The notes: generated from the letters alone by a model not told the origin. 64,000 nt of DNA from Moniliophthora roreri (GCA_001466705.2 LATX02000215.1:186001-250000), one strand, 5' to 3'. Positions 10,805-21,496 are shown, numbered from the stretch's first letter. Numbers and translations are program-made.

Positions 10805-13318
10805 TACATTTTGTCGATGTACTGTAGATGACAAAGAGTCTGATATAGACCATGACAATAGCCAAAGGATCGCGCTGGACCAACTCGAAGGCTCGTACAC
10901 GAAGGCACAAGCTGCTTCCATTGTGATCATAGTCTGAGGTAGTCTAGGAATCAACCATCAGAACTGTAATCAGTAGTACGAGGATGAGTCAGTTCGCACC
11001 TCCTTGTTCTCTGCCCGTGCACCAGTTGTTCACCTTTTTACAGCCAGTCTTCATGCTCTCCTCCTTAATCCCCGCGTTCTCGGACCATATCGTTGATATC
11101 TTCTTCAGCCTGACGTTCTCATCCACCTGGCTGACCTCTTTTCCAGGCGCCTTGGTAGCACGTCTGCATAGTAGACTGAGGCCTCTCTTTTTCAGCGACC
11201 CGTTTGGTGAGTTTCACCGGGGGCTGGCTAGAGCCCAATCATGGGGGAGCTAATTGGGGATGTTCGTGCTTGAAGACGTTTTGGCCTGGATCTTCTATTT
11301 CGTGTGAGGATCGAGGCCCTGAGGACTTGCTGTGTTGAGTCAGAAGCTGATTCGGAAGCAATCAGAACATGAATGACGCTCACCGTGCATTGGCTTCCCC
11401 GAGTAGTTGTGAGTTCGTAGAGAGCTTCGTGGCCGTTCCGGACATGCGTTAGGCCTAGTGGTGTTGTCTGGACGATATAGCACTTGGCGAAAACAACAGC
11501 CTATTGGTTACTCCGAGATCCAGCAGATCCACTTGGCTAAGCGTTGCGATGTGTAGTCAATAGGCTGGTAACGTACTAGCTGGTGACATATCTCAGCACA
11601 GTACCGGAAGACTTACGCACGTACGTCTTTCACCGTGAGCGTCAGTGGATCTTCTATGAGGGTATAAACCAGAAGGTTTTTGTAGCCTGTTGAACCCCTT
11701 ATGGTTGTCCCTAACGCGAAATGATTTCAGGCTTGAGAACGTGTCGAAAGAGGATGCGGACTGCACAGTGCAGCCGGCCAAGAGATGGTGCATGGAATCG
11801 AGCGGAAGCACCTCGAGTTGGTGTTTCGTGGCATAGGAGACCTCTGAATGCGATACTCTTGATCAGGAAATGGCTCAAATTGATGAGGGCCAGTCTCACC
11901 GACATCAACAACCAACGCAGTCTACCGATAACCCGAGTTGACCGCTTTTCTCCGAGTCACAGGTAGTGAGATGCATGATCTCATAGCCTAAAGCGACCCC
12001 TCATAAACTGGTTTTTTTAAAAAAAAATTTGGTCAGCAAATTGCTCAACTTGACAGAAGTACGTCGGAACTCACCCAGATACATAACACTCCACCAACCA
12101 GCACAATAGACCCAAAAAATCACGTAAATTGTCTTATCCTTGTCGTTTTTAAACTCCCTTTTGTTGCTTCAGAACGAATGAGTAGCCTGGTGCCCCCTTC
12201 AAGGTTGACGTATCACTGGCGAGAATTTTTGGAAGCATTTCTATAAACGATGTCAGCCAATGATAGCTAGATCCTCATAGAAATTTCCATACATACCAAG
12301 ATTCATAGCCTATATCACGATGCCTACTTGGTTTATGGTACAGTGGTGATGGTGATGGGTAGAGGTCCGACGCACGGTCCTGAGTCCAAACTCCGAAGAT
12401 TCGCGTCTTTCCTTTCTCTCCCAGGATCTCCGAGTCCTAGCTCGGGGCCCGCAATGAACCTCGATGATACCACATATTGTATCCGAGGTATAGCTCGCGT
12501 GCATAAGATTTTTGGTGTGTCAAATTTTCGGCCATATTCCCGCTCGGAAACTCACTGGTGTCGCCAGGTCATCGAAATCAGTCCAATTTTGGGAGGGAAC
12601 TCGTAGTCTGAGAGAGACCGGTTGAGTTTTATTGATCCTCAGGCTCTAGTGTCCTCTGATTCTGCTGAATTCAATGACTCATTTAGCGCAGCTGGTCGTT
12701 GTCGATAAATGCCCCTCAAGTGTGAGTTTACCAATATAGTCACAACAAGTCAAAGTTTAACCATCCTACTTTCGCTTTCAGCAGGCAAGCATAGGACACG
12801 ACCAATGGTCAAAGAATTTGGTGGGTCGTGGTGTCTATTTTGTCCTCGATCGAACTCAGCCTTTTACCATAGAAGTGTTCTGACTCGAGATTTCTCGGAA
12901 GACACATGGCCTCATAGACGACCTCGAGAAGTCTCTAGCTGTCCTGACTGTAGCCACATCGGAGAGGGGGCAGCGGCCGGCCTGCACGCCTTTGGTCTCC
13001 CTCAGGCCGACTCAATCGCTTGTGCCTCGCTTGATAGAGCACGCCTTGTACACGCCCTGACCAGCTCAACATGGTATCCGATCCCTTGCACCTTGACCGG
13101 GTACGGAAACAAGGCGAAGGGATTGTGTTGGTGATCACATCTCTCAACCCTCGGACACAGATTCAATGGTGCTCCGACGAAGTATTTGCACCTTGTATGT
13201 TAGCTCAGCATCCACGTTGAGCTTCTTAGAGTACATGTAATGGCACATTGGGTTCACCTTTTCTTTGATGATAATCCGCTTCCGGCCCTCACCTAATGAG
13301 TCAAATGCGGAACCGGCC
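10805..13318. other. Long intergenic stretch, no gene recognised
   Basis: About 2.5 kb with only scattered short open frames on both strands (for example 12709-13134 +, 141 codons, unrecognised). A T-run/A-run stretch lies near 12010-12030. No transposon ends, RNA genes or family relics were seen. Confidence 0.4.
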
Positions 13319-13340
13319 GATAGACGCCTGTGCGTCTATC
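13319..13340. repeat. Perfect 9-bp inverted repeat (hairpin)
   Basis: GATAGACGC (13319-13327), loop CTGT, GCGTCTATC (13332-13340). It lies 123 bp before the ATG of the chimeric gene at 13463. It could be a dimeric protein-binding site or chance. Confidence 0.5.
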
Positions 13341-13400
13341 TTTCCATCAATACCCTGCTGACATGACAAATCTATGACTCCGTTGGTTTTCCTTCCACGA

Positions 13401-13406
13401 TATAAC
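13401..13406 (+). promoter_or_regulatory. TATA-like box
   Basis: TATAAC, followed by TTTATAC, about 60 bp before ATG 13463. Other members of this coiled-coil family also have a TATA box close to the ATG. Confidence 0.35.
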
Positions 13407-13462
13407 CCTTTATACAGTCTCTGACGAGCTCTGGGCCCTGACAGGTTCCTCAAAACCGCGAC

Positions 13463-14656
13463 ATGGACATTCAGATAGACGAATGCGAAGTAGAATCATA
13501 CATTTTGTGCAAGTCGGTGAGTAGCATGAAACATTGAGCCACTGAGCATAAAACTGACTTGAAGGCGTCTTTCACAGGTCAACGAAGAATCAATTCCTGG
13601 TCCTGGAGTGATTGCAAGAGGAACTGATGAAAGCAGTGACGATAACAATATGGACCATAGACTCAACCTTATCGAAACCAAACTCGACTCTCTTGTTGCG
13701 GACGTTGCCACTCTTCAGACTGAACGTCAGATTCAATCTGCGAGGGGCACTGCATACTCAGATGCAGATGCAGAGTATCTACTTTTGAAAAACACGAAGG
13801 ATCTCGAAGACATACGTGCACTAGCTTCCCGACTAGTCGACGAGAAACAAGTGCTGGAAAATCAAGTTAAGGATTCGGAGGGGTTGGTCCAGGAGCTAAA
13901 GAGCCAGATAAATGGTTTGGAGGAAGAAAACCGCGCTTTAGTGGTAGCACTGGCGGAGTCAAAGAGTGCTGCTTCAGCACTCGAGGAAACGCAGTGTCAG
14001 CTACTCGCTGAAAGACGAACTGTGGCTCAGCTCAGAGCTAAGCTGGACAAAGGTAAACCTGTGGGTTCGGCGCCCGGAGGAGATCAGGTTGTGCAAGGAA
14101 GAGATGAAGGCGATATAACCGTTCAAGCTCAGCAAGGCGACGGCATTGCTGCGCCTGTACCTGTACCCGGTAAGTCGTACTTTTCGATCCTTTTCATTCA
14201 GACTAACACGTGCTGAAGCCGCGATGAACCAGGTCCGTGAATGGAGGCACAAACTACAAAAGACATTCCTCAGTAACAGAGGGCCGCCTAAACAATCCGT
14301 ACGCACCAATCCTTCATCTCAGTCTGGTCCCGTCATAACCAATTTTTAACTTGTGGATAGGAAATGCCAGCCATGAATGACCTCTTCTCTCAGATTGAAC
14401 AGTATGGCGACCGTATGACGGTGGAGCAACTTTCCGTACGTCTCCGGTTCATTCTAGATCCCTTTTGGCTTGGTATACTTACCGTTCAACGCCGTAGTAC
14501 TCGAAAATTGTCAAAGTATTGCGTCACATCGCCGCTCTTGATCCAGTCAAGGACCAGATCCCTCGTGATGAGGAATTCAAATTTCGGGAGAGAGCGATCG
14601 CGCTTGTGAACAAGTGGAACTCGCTTTCGCAAGCTGGGGAGAACGGTGGATCATGA
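13463..14656 (+). CDS. Chimera: coiled-coil family N terminus plus TFIIS-N/IBD-like domain
   Basis: There are five exons, all in phase: 13463-13516, 13578-14169, 14219-14298, 14361-14435 and 14498-14656 (326 codons). Exon 1 (MDIQIDECEVESYILCKS) and the start of exon 2 (VNEESIPGPG) are the signature of the local coiled-coil family, followed by LNLIETKLDSLVADVATLQ and heptads to ~residue 200. Exons 3-5 are different: VREWRHKLQKTFLSNRG, EMPAMNDLFSQIEQY, YSKIVKVLRHIAALDP, FRERAIALVNKW. I recognise this as the helical C-terminal domain of fungal PWWP-type chromatin proteins, related to TFIIS-N/LEDGF IBD-like domains that bind transcription elongation factors. No PWWP domain is present. The fusion could come from exon shuffling during family expansion. 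It is followed at once, on the same strand, by an Spt5-like gene. I am sure of the exon structure and less sure of the domain name. Confidence 0.75.
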
Positions 14657-15047
14657 TTTTGGATGCTGCCCTGAAGGGAGGCAGTTTCAATGGCCAGCAC
14701 GCCATAACTGAGTGTTTCCTCATGTACAGTATCGGTCTTGATTTCCTGCGCGTATATCACTACATCTGGGGGCAACAGCGCTTGCTTTCCATATCAGCTA
14801 ACGAATTATATGAGCCCGCAACTCTACGAGACTCATCAGGGTAGCTGTGTCCAGTTCAAGGAGGTTGTATCAATGTCCAATGCTATCAGTCTTGGGTAGT
14901 GTACCGATATCATGAGCGGTTCACTCTGGCCGCACGTGAGGCAAGAGGGTCATGTTTCAGCGCTTATTGAAGACGCGTGGCCGATTTGCCTTTTTCGATC
15001 TTTGACTGCTACCGTCATCAGTAAACAACCCCAGTCCTTACTGCCCG
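14657..15047. other. Intergenic between the chimera and the Spt5-like gene
   Basis: This 390-bp stretch holds the 3' flank of the chimera and the 5' flank of the Spt5-like gene. An ATG at 14912 opens a frame into 15069 but is out of phase with the next exon. Confidence 0.4.
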
Positions 15048-17683
15048 ATGGCCTGGTGGGGCGTTCAGGTGCGTTTATACCCTCAATTCACTTTATTTAT
15101 GTTAAGACTCATATATCTCTTGGCAGCCAACGGCAGATATCAGGTTTTTGGACCTCGAGGTTGAAGTTGACAGTTCAGACGAGGGACTCGAGACAGACGA
15201 CGGCGAAGGTGCGAATGTCTCTATTATCCTAATCAAATCTTTATTGACAATTTACCTTAGATGATCTCATTAAGGATAACTCGGAGGAAGAGCTTCAAGA
15301 AGGAATCCCCGTCAGTCATGCCTCGACCAACTTGCGTAATTCATCATCCGACGGCTCAGGGTTCCTGCCACCCGAAGTGGACGGAAATTCGACGAAGGAC
15401 GTCAGGAAAGCTGATGGGATGAGGAGAGATGATTCAGTCCAGGGAATAGTTGTTGAAGATCCGGGGCAGCGAGCGACAACGTCGCTGCTATGGTGCATAA
15501 AGTGTACGGTGAGAAGTTTGGTGGACAAGGCGAATCCATTCTAATTTGCGACAGAAAGGACACGAATACGACGTCATCCTGTTTCTGTTCGGTTACACGC
15601 AAACTCATCCCCAACACTCGTCAACCTTCCCTTCCATTCACTACCGCAGAAAAGGAGAAGGCCTCGTTTATCTCTCCACGACAGACGACACATTGGCTGC
15701 CGCAGCGCTGAAGGACTGCCCATTTGTCAGGAAATCGACGAATGACTCCAATGGTATCGACATGAAGCTCCTCACGCCGGACGAGTCGGAAGCCAGCCTC
15801 ATAGTTTCCGAAGACGATCATTTGCTTCAACCTGGGATGTGGGTTCGCTTGTGCGATCCTAGCATGCCCAGCTGGTTGAGGAGGCGTGATACCCGGCAAA
15901 CGCCACAAGCTTACGGTGATGGGAAGCGGCTTGCTGCTCATTGTACTGTCTCCGAATACCACGACGATCCGGCTATGATCGTCAAGGCCGATGCTACCCA
16001 TGTTACCGTTCTCTTCTTACCCAGGCTCCCAACTAAACACTTCCTCGATCCGAAGCTCAAGCCTGCGCTGAGAAGTACGCAATTCCAGTGGCTATTTCAG
16101 CCAGACTTCTTCAACGTGGACTTTCGGTCAAAACTCGATCACAGGGGTTTCACCTTTGTGGATGGACTGCGAGAAGAGACCCTACCTCGACACCATGTAC
16201 GCCCTAGTTCACAACCTCTCAGCGCTTTGGAGGGCAAACTCTTCCTGACTTCCAACCATCCACTTGTTCTGTCGCATTTTCCGGAGATTGATGGGTGGAA
16301 CTTTGAGATTGGTGGGCTTGTAGAGGGCATGAAGTTGAAGGTCACTGGCGTGGTCACAGAGATTTCAGATAAAGGTCTCATCTTGAGAGGTGATGGCGAT
16401 AGTGATGACCATAGCGTTGGTTGGGCAGCACGGAAGATCTGGAAAGCAGGAGAGCTTGTACGGCATATTCAGAATGGTGCCGAGGGTCTTGTCATTGCCA
16501 ACAACGATGACCGTCACACTACCACCTTTGTTGGCAGGATGAACATTACGAATACCAGCGAGGACGGGGTCACTAAAGAGCAAAATTTCGAGTATGAAGC
16601 CGACAGTAACCTCCTCCGACGTCTCCATGCAGTTTACTTCTTCGCCGTCCCACATCCGCAGGCTGCCACCAAGGAGACCAACCCCGTCAGTATAGGCGGC
16701 TATGGCCCATGGCTTCGTCGTGAAGTCATGGTCAGTGGAAAGAGTTCCGGGGAGCATCGTGGTCAACACGCGCTCGTTGTCGGTGTGCTGACCAACCAGC
16801 CGACTAGCAGTGGCCTGAAACTGCGGCTTCAGAGCGCCCTCCAGGGTAACAGCGCTCCGCCGTTCATTGTCGATTATGACAGCGCTGTTGATGCCGCGTA
16901 AGTTGTATACTGCTTACTTTTTACCACCTTGGCTGACCTTCTTTCATTCTCAGAACGGGTGAGCCACTTCATATACAGGAGTACCCTACCAATTCCCCCT
17001 ATCGTATTAAACGTGGCTATCGGCATCCCATGCAACCCAAACTGAAGCCTACTATTGTCGCCAAACCGACTACTCCGCCTCCCGAACCCAACGAGATCCC
17101 GATGGACGAAGACGACGTAGGGTGGAGCGGTAGTGATGACGAAGACTCGCCTCTACCTCCCTGGTGTGACCAGGCCCACCCGTCACAGCGTTGGATTTAT
17201 AGCCTTCGAGATAACCCCATCGTCAACAAGCTCTGGTTCTTCGCAATCTTGACAGGCCGGGATCCAAAATTGAAAATCAACTTTAATCGTAGCGAAAAAA
17301 TGGTGAGGCTGCGCTTCAGCGCCCTCATTCCTGATGAGTGGTGTCTCGAGTATCAACACCTCGCCTTTCGGCTTGTTCAACTCTCATTCATCGTGGAGCC
17401 AAGTCACCCCAATTCCCGTACCAACGATCCTTTTTATGTGCTTCACGGTGAACATTCCGGGAGATTCCTCGTTCGCGTCAGTAATGCTGGGGACACGCTT
17501 CTTTGTCATGAAGTGGATATTGAGACGGGGTCGTTTGACGAGTCGGTCAAGTATAGGGTGGCAAGGGATCAGGCTTGCAAGATCTTATTGAGACAGGAGA
17601 TAAAAGACAAGTTGGCCAAGCAGCGGAAGGCGTACCAAGATAAGCATCCAGAGTTATATCGAAAGCGAGACAATACCAAGTAA
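15048..17683 (+). CDS. Spt5-like protein (acidic N terminus, NGN-like, KOW-like)
   Basis: Exons 15127-15208, 15261-15508, 15555-16897 and 16954-17683 join in phase. A 7-codon first exon at 15048-15068 (MAWWGVQ) is possible but uncertain. The N terminus is acidic (RFLDLEVEVDSSDEGLETDD, then DDLIKDNSEEELQEG), as in Spt5. Across the third intron the protein reads LLWCIKCT then KGHEYDVILFL, matching the start of an NGN domain, with YRRKGEGLVYLS and ALKDCPFVRK completing it. KOW-like segments follow (LLQPGMWVRLCDPSM; IWKAGELVRHIQNGAEGLVI). The ~800-residue product lacks the repetitive C-terminal region of canonical Spt5 and ends in a lysine-rich helix (KLAKQRKAYQDKHPELYRKR). Canonical Spt5 with Spt4 is a transcription elongation factor. 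Divergent extra copies occur in Agaricomycetes, and this is most likely one of those, not the essential gene. Confidence 0.7.
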
Positions 17684-17828
17684 TGTATTAGTAGTTTTTT
17701 CTGTATTTCTTTTGGACTGCGTTAAGTGACTGTATTTTGTAGCATTTGACTGCTGATACATAGTCGGCTTGTAGTAACAGATGGGAGAGAAGAACTATCA
17801 CTGCCTAGATGTAATACAAGAGTCGTGT

Positions 17829-19406
17829 CTAGTCCTGGCCCGTGATGAGAGCCGTTGCAGAACATCCAGTCACCACTCCACACGTGTTCGATGTCTCTCT
17901 TGGAGCAAAGAACCTGTCCCGAACCTCCGCACATTCCTTCTTCAGGTTTGACGGCGGTGGCGGCAGCTCCATCAGGCTCGATACCTCTGGTTGGGACTCG
18001 GTTCCGACCTTCAACTGAGCCATTGCTTCAGCGAGCGGCGGCAGCCGCCTCTCAGTCTGAACGCTAGGGTTAACCCTGGGTACCTTCCATTGACTCGCAA
18101 GTTCGTTCGACGGCAGCGGCAACGCCATCAAGCTCGATGCCTCCTCTGGCTGGAACTCGGTCCCGACCTTCAACTGAGCCATTGCTTCAGCCAGCGATTG
18201 CAGCCCTCCCACAGTCTGAATGCTACCCAGTACCTCCCATCGGCTTGTCAACTCCTTTTTCTGCTTCAACGCTACAAGTTCCTCCTCCATCGCCTCTAAA
18301 TCGGCTTTTGCTCTCTCCGGTTCGAGGGCAGTAATCGACTGGTCGTCATGTGTCCCAACAGCAGCGTTGGCTTTCTCCCTTTGCAATTCGACACACTTGT
18401 TCTTCCAGTTATGCCACTTGGGAGTGAGCTCGGCCTGTAATAAAGCGATCTTGTTCTTGGTCTTCTCTACCTTCAAATCTGCTCTGACCAACTCGAGTTC
18501 AGCGGCTAATTCTAGTTTGAATAGGACGTAAACTTGAGCTCAAGATCGGCGTACTAGAAAAGCCAAAGGGTACGACTTACTCGAAATTTGATCATCCTTC
18601 TCCTTCTCCATCTTGGCCACTGCAGCCTTATACTGCAACGCCTGATCGGTTCGCAAACGTGTCTGGACTTTCACATCTGCCTGAGCTTTGTGGAGTTCTA
18701 TTTGGAGCGAGGCGGTGTTCGTCTTCTCTATATTCAGTTCCGCCCTGGCTTGGTCAAGTTCAGCTCTCGATCCTAGTTGGCATGCGTCAATTTCTGCTTG
18801 AAAAAAGACAGGAAAACGACTTACTTGAAACCAGGGCATCCTTCTCATGCAATGAGTCCATGCACCTCCTCTCCCAAGTGCGAGGCTCCAACTCATCATC
18901 GACTCGCATACGTGTCTGGTCTTTCACATCTTCTTCGGCTTTACAAAGATCTGTTACGTTCTCCGCCTCCGCTACGTCGAGATTGTTCTTGGTTTCTCTG
19001 GGCTTTGCTTGCGCCTCTCGAAGCGAATCGGCCAAGCGAGAGCACTCGCTCTGAAATTCCTTTGTGTCAATCTCCCACTGCCGATTCTGTCTCTCAAGTT
19101 CGTTCACTTTGGTTTCCAGGTAATCGACAAGGGGGTTTGGCGTGTTTTGAGCTTTGTAAGTCGTAATGAGTGTGTCGAGTTTAGTTTCGATGAATAGAAG
19201 GCGATCATTGATATTTTCATTGGGGTTGGGGTCGAATGTAGGAGAAACTGGTCCGCTGTTAACCTGTAGTCGAAATTTGATGAGCCCAATACTTCGGGAA
19301 GGGGTCACGACTTGTTCGAACGCACCAAGCAGTATGAATCGACGTCCGAGTCGCATTCGAGTTGGTCCATTGCAAGCTGAGTGTGCAAGTGCTCTTCGTT
19401 TGGCAT
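17829..19406 (-). CDS. Coiled-coil family protein A (tandem paralogue)
   Basis: Four exons on the minus strand are in phase: 19326-19406, 18825-19263, 18581-18772 and 17829-18511 (465 codons). Exon 1 begins MPNEEHLHTQLAMDQLECDS and ends DVDSYCL. Exon 2 begins VNSGPVSPTFDPNPN and contains LLFIETKLDTLITTYKAQ, then heptads. Exon 4 contains an internal duplication of about 50 residues, each copy with the exact string LAEAMAQLKVGTE. The C-terminal part LKKECAEVRDRFFAP is shared with the neighbouring gene at 19852-20973, showing tandem duplication. There is no catalytic motif, signal peptide or membrane segment. The acceptor of exon 3 was chosen by analogy with the following intron. An upstream in-phase acceptor (after ...CAAG) is also possible. 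Confidence 0.75.
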
Positions 19407-19473
19407 AGTGGATGTGTGGATAGAAATTTTAAGGAATAGGGTGCTGGTTTCATGGCTCGCCTCCAAGGTGTCG

Positions 19474-19482
19474 TTTATATAG
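19474..19482 (-). promoter_or_regulatory. TATA box of coiled-coil gene A
   Basis: On the minus strand the sequence reads CTATATAAA, about 70 bp before ATG 19406. The same motif lies before the paralogue at 20973. Confidence 0.5.
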
Positions 19483-19707
19483 AGGGCCGGTGTGTCTATG
19501 ATCGAATGGCCCCTTTCTTTTCGGGAGAGAAATGCAGCAGTAAGTGACTAAACAGGTCAAGGAGAATATTCTGCTCACCCTAGACTATTAACCATTGGCG
19601 ACCTACAACCTACAATGAATTCATAGGCTCTAAAAGACACAGTCGACATGAATTCAGGGATATTGGTGATGTTCATTCAGAGCTTAGCTCGATCAACACT
19701 CAAAGAT

Positions 19708-19747
19708 GATAGTGGTGGTCGGAAGCAAGGCTCGAAGCCTGGGAACA
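19708..19747 (+). repeat. Duplicated tRNA-like segment, copy 1
   Basis: GATAGTGGTGGTCGGAAGC followed by AAGGCTCGAAGCCTGGGA. It resembles a D arm joined to a T arm without an anticodon arm. It recurs at 21322-21361, upstream of the paralogous gene, so it was duplicated with the gene. It is not a functional tRNA. Confidence 0.4.
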
Positions 19748-19851
19748 CCCTGATAGTCCATGTGGACAACATTGCATGGCTATACTTCGGTACACATAAT
19801 ATTTGAGTGCTAATACATGGATTTGTACGTTACAGATGAAGAGAACAACCG

Positions 19852-20973
19852 TCACGAGTCGTCTCTAATCCCGACCTGTAGTGAGAGCCGTCTCAGAATG
19901 TCCAAATACATCGCATGAATCACCACATCCCCCAAGTCTCTAACAGCTCCATGCGTGTTCAATGGCGTGTTTTGTGGAGCAAAGAACCTGTCCCTGACCT
20001 CGGGCTCTGCACATTCCTTCTTCAGGTGCGATTCCATCGAGTTCGATACCTCTGACTGACCGCGAGATTCGACTCGGGCCTTTAGCTTAGCAACATCATC
20101 AGTCAGCGACTGCCTGAGACTCGCAAGCCCCTTTGACAGCTCCAACACCACAGGCTCCTTCATCGCCTTCTCCTTTTGGGAATTGGCGTACTTGTTCCTC
20201 CAGCTGTACATTTCGGAAGTGATAGCAGAGAGTTCGGTCTGGAGTGAAACGTTCTTTGCCTTCTCTACGTTCAATTCTGCAGTCAACTCCGCCTTGACTT
20301 TCTCAACTTGAGCGGCTGATTCTAGTCGTAAACGTGAGCTCAAAGATGGCGCAAAAGAAGCTAAAGCCACAGGGTACGACTTACTTAGAACTAGAACATC
20401 CCTCTCCTTCCTCGTCTTGTGGTTAATACGAGTCTCCTCTTCCAATGCCGACTTCAACGAAGCTTGAATACTTGTTAGCTCCATGATCATTTCTCTGGCT
20501 TTACGAAGTTCGGTTTCGAATGAAGTCTCTTTCGCCTCTGCTTCTTCGAGCTTGTTCTTGATTTCCTCGAGCTCTGTCTGCGTGTTCCAAAGTAAATTGG
20601 CTAAGCGAGAGCATTCGCGCCGAGATTCCCTTGCTTCAATCTCCCATTGCCGATTCTGTTTCTCGAGACCGTTCACTTTGGCTTCGAGATGGACGACCAG
20701 GGGGTTTGGCATCTTCTGCTGAGCGTCGAAAGTCGTTATGATTGTATCGAGTTTAGTCGAGAGGAGGAGCAAAAGGGAGTTGGGATTTTCATCGGGAGTC
20801 AACAGAGGAGAGGCCGATTCATTATTAACCTGGAATTGGAATCCAATGAACCAATAAGTACTGGGGAAAGGAGTCGAGTCATTCGAACGCACCATGCAGT
20901 ATGCATCGGTATCCGAGTCGCATTCGAATTGGTCCATCGCAGGCTGGGGGTCCGAATGCTCTTGGTTTGGCAT
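19852..20973 (-). CDS. Coiled-coil family protein B (tandem paralogue)
   Basis: Exons on the minus strand are 20893-20973, 20385-20829 and 19852-20321 (332 codons). Exon 1 is MPNQEHSDPQPAMDQFECDS then DTDAYCM. Exon 2 begins VNNESASPLL and holds LLLLLSTKLDTIITTFDAQ, then QNRQWEIEARESRRECSRLA, nearly the same as gene A (QNRQWEIDTKEFQSECSRLA). The C terminus contains LKKECAEPEVRDRFFAP. Both introns are 63 nt, a multiple of three, and contain no in-frame stop, so an unspliced message would still encode a continuous 373-residue protein. Splicing is preferred because both introns are at the same places as in gene A and have good borders. The function is unknown. The heptads suggest a homodimeric or heterodimeric rod. 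Confidence 0.75.
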   Translation of the reverse strand: MPNQEHSDPQPAMDQFECDSDTDAYCMVRSNDSTPFPSTYWFIGFQFQVNNESASPLLTPDENPNSLLLLLSTKLDTIITTFDAQQKMPNPLVVHLEAKVNGLEKQNRQWEIEARESRRECSRLANLLWNTQTELEEIKNKLEEAEAKETSFETELRKAREMIMELTSIQASLKSALEEETRINHKTRKERDVLVLSKSYPVALASFAPSLSSRLRLESAAQVEKVKAELTAELNVEKAKNVSLQTELSAITSEMYSWRNKYANSQKEKAMKEPVVLELSKGLASLRQSLTDDVAKLKARVESRGQSEVSNSMESHLKKECAEPEVRDRFFAPQNTPLNTHGAVRDLGDVVIHAMYLDILRRLSLQVGIRDDS

Positions 20974-21003
20974 AGAAGCGCAATAGGGTGTTCATCCTCG
21001 GGG

Positions 21004-21012
21004 TTTATATAG
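21004..21012 (-). promoter_or_regulatory. TATA box of coiled-coil gene B
   Basis: The minus strand reads CTATATAAA, 31 bp before ATG 20973. This implies a very short 5' leader. Confidence 0.5.
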
Positions 21013-21321
21013 CCAGTCGGCATGTCTAAGATATAGCCCCTTTTCTCCGTTCTCCGAGTCAGCTGGACATGCAGCGGTAAGGACAAAGGAAAATATTCTG
21101 CTTACCATGGTACAGAACGAGTAAGTACTTGATTCGTCATACAGCATGCCAAAACTTGAACGAAATTGGAATTTTTATATCATCCCGACTGACAATATCC
21201 TCATATGCCAAATTAGAAGAAATTAGCTAGAAAATATAATTAATAGATCAGTCGACAGGACTTCAGTACATCGATCTAAAGTAATACCTCGCGCAGCGAT
21301 ATCCATCCAGAGCCCAGGGTC

Positions 21322-21361
21322 GATAGTGGTGGTCAGAAGCCAGGTTCGAAGCCTAGGAGCA
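21322..21361 (+). repeat. Duplicated tRNA-like segment, copy 2
   Basis: GATAGTGGTGGTCAGAAGCC then AGGTTCGAAGCCTAGGAGC, followed by seven T. GGTTCGAAGCC resembles a pol III B box and the T-run a pol III terminator, but the spacing to the possible A box is too short for a tRNA. It may be a SINE relic. Confidence 0.35.
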
Positions 21362-21496
21362 TTTTTTTAGTCATCGTCAACGACAGCGCCGGCGTCGGAA
21401 TCCTTAACCGGCGCGCGGTGGCGATTATTACAACAACAGGAATCAATTTCTTGACCGTCATGGCCTCTGAGTCTGGGGTGCGGTCTTGTTCTTGCT

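Larger units (their letters stand above)
19407..19851. other. Intergenic between tandem coiled-coil genes A and B
   Basis: Promoter of gene A and 3' flank of gene B. It holds the TATA box at 19474-19482 and one copy of a tRNA-like short repeat at 19708-19747. Confidence 0.5.
20974..21496. other. Intergenic upstream of coiled-coil gene B
   Basis: Contains the TATA box at 21004-21012 and the second copy of the tRNA-like segment. No gene was seen. Confidence 0.5.

Noticed and set aside
12709..13134. 141-codon plus-strand open frame
   Set aside because: Ser/Arg/Cys-rich text with no recognisable domain and no supporting context.
19708..21361. Possible tRNA genes at the GGTTCGAAGCC-like segments
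   Set aside because: No anticodon arm or acceptor stem, and the A-box to B-box spacing is far too short.
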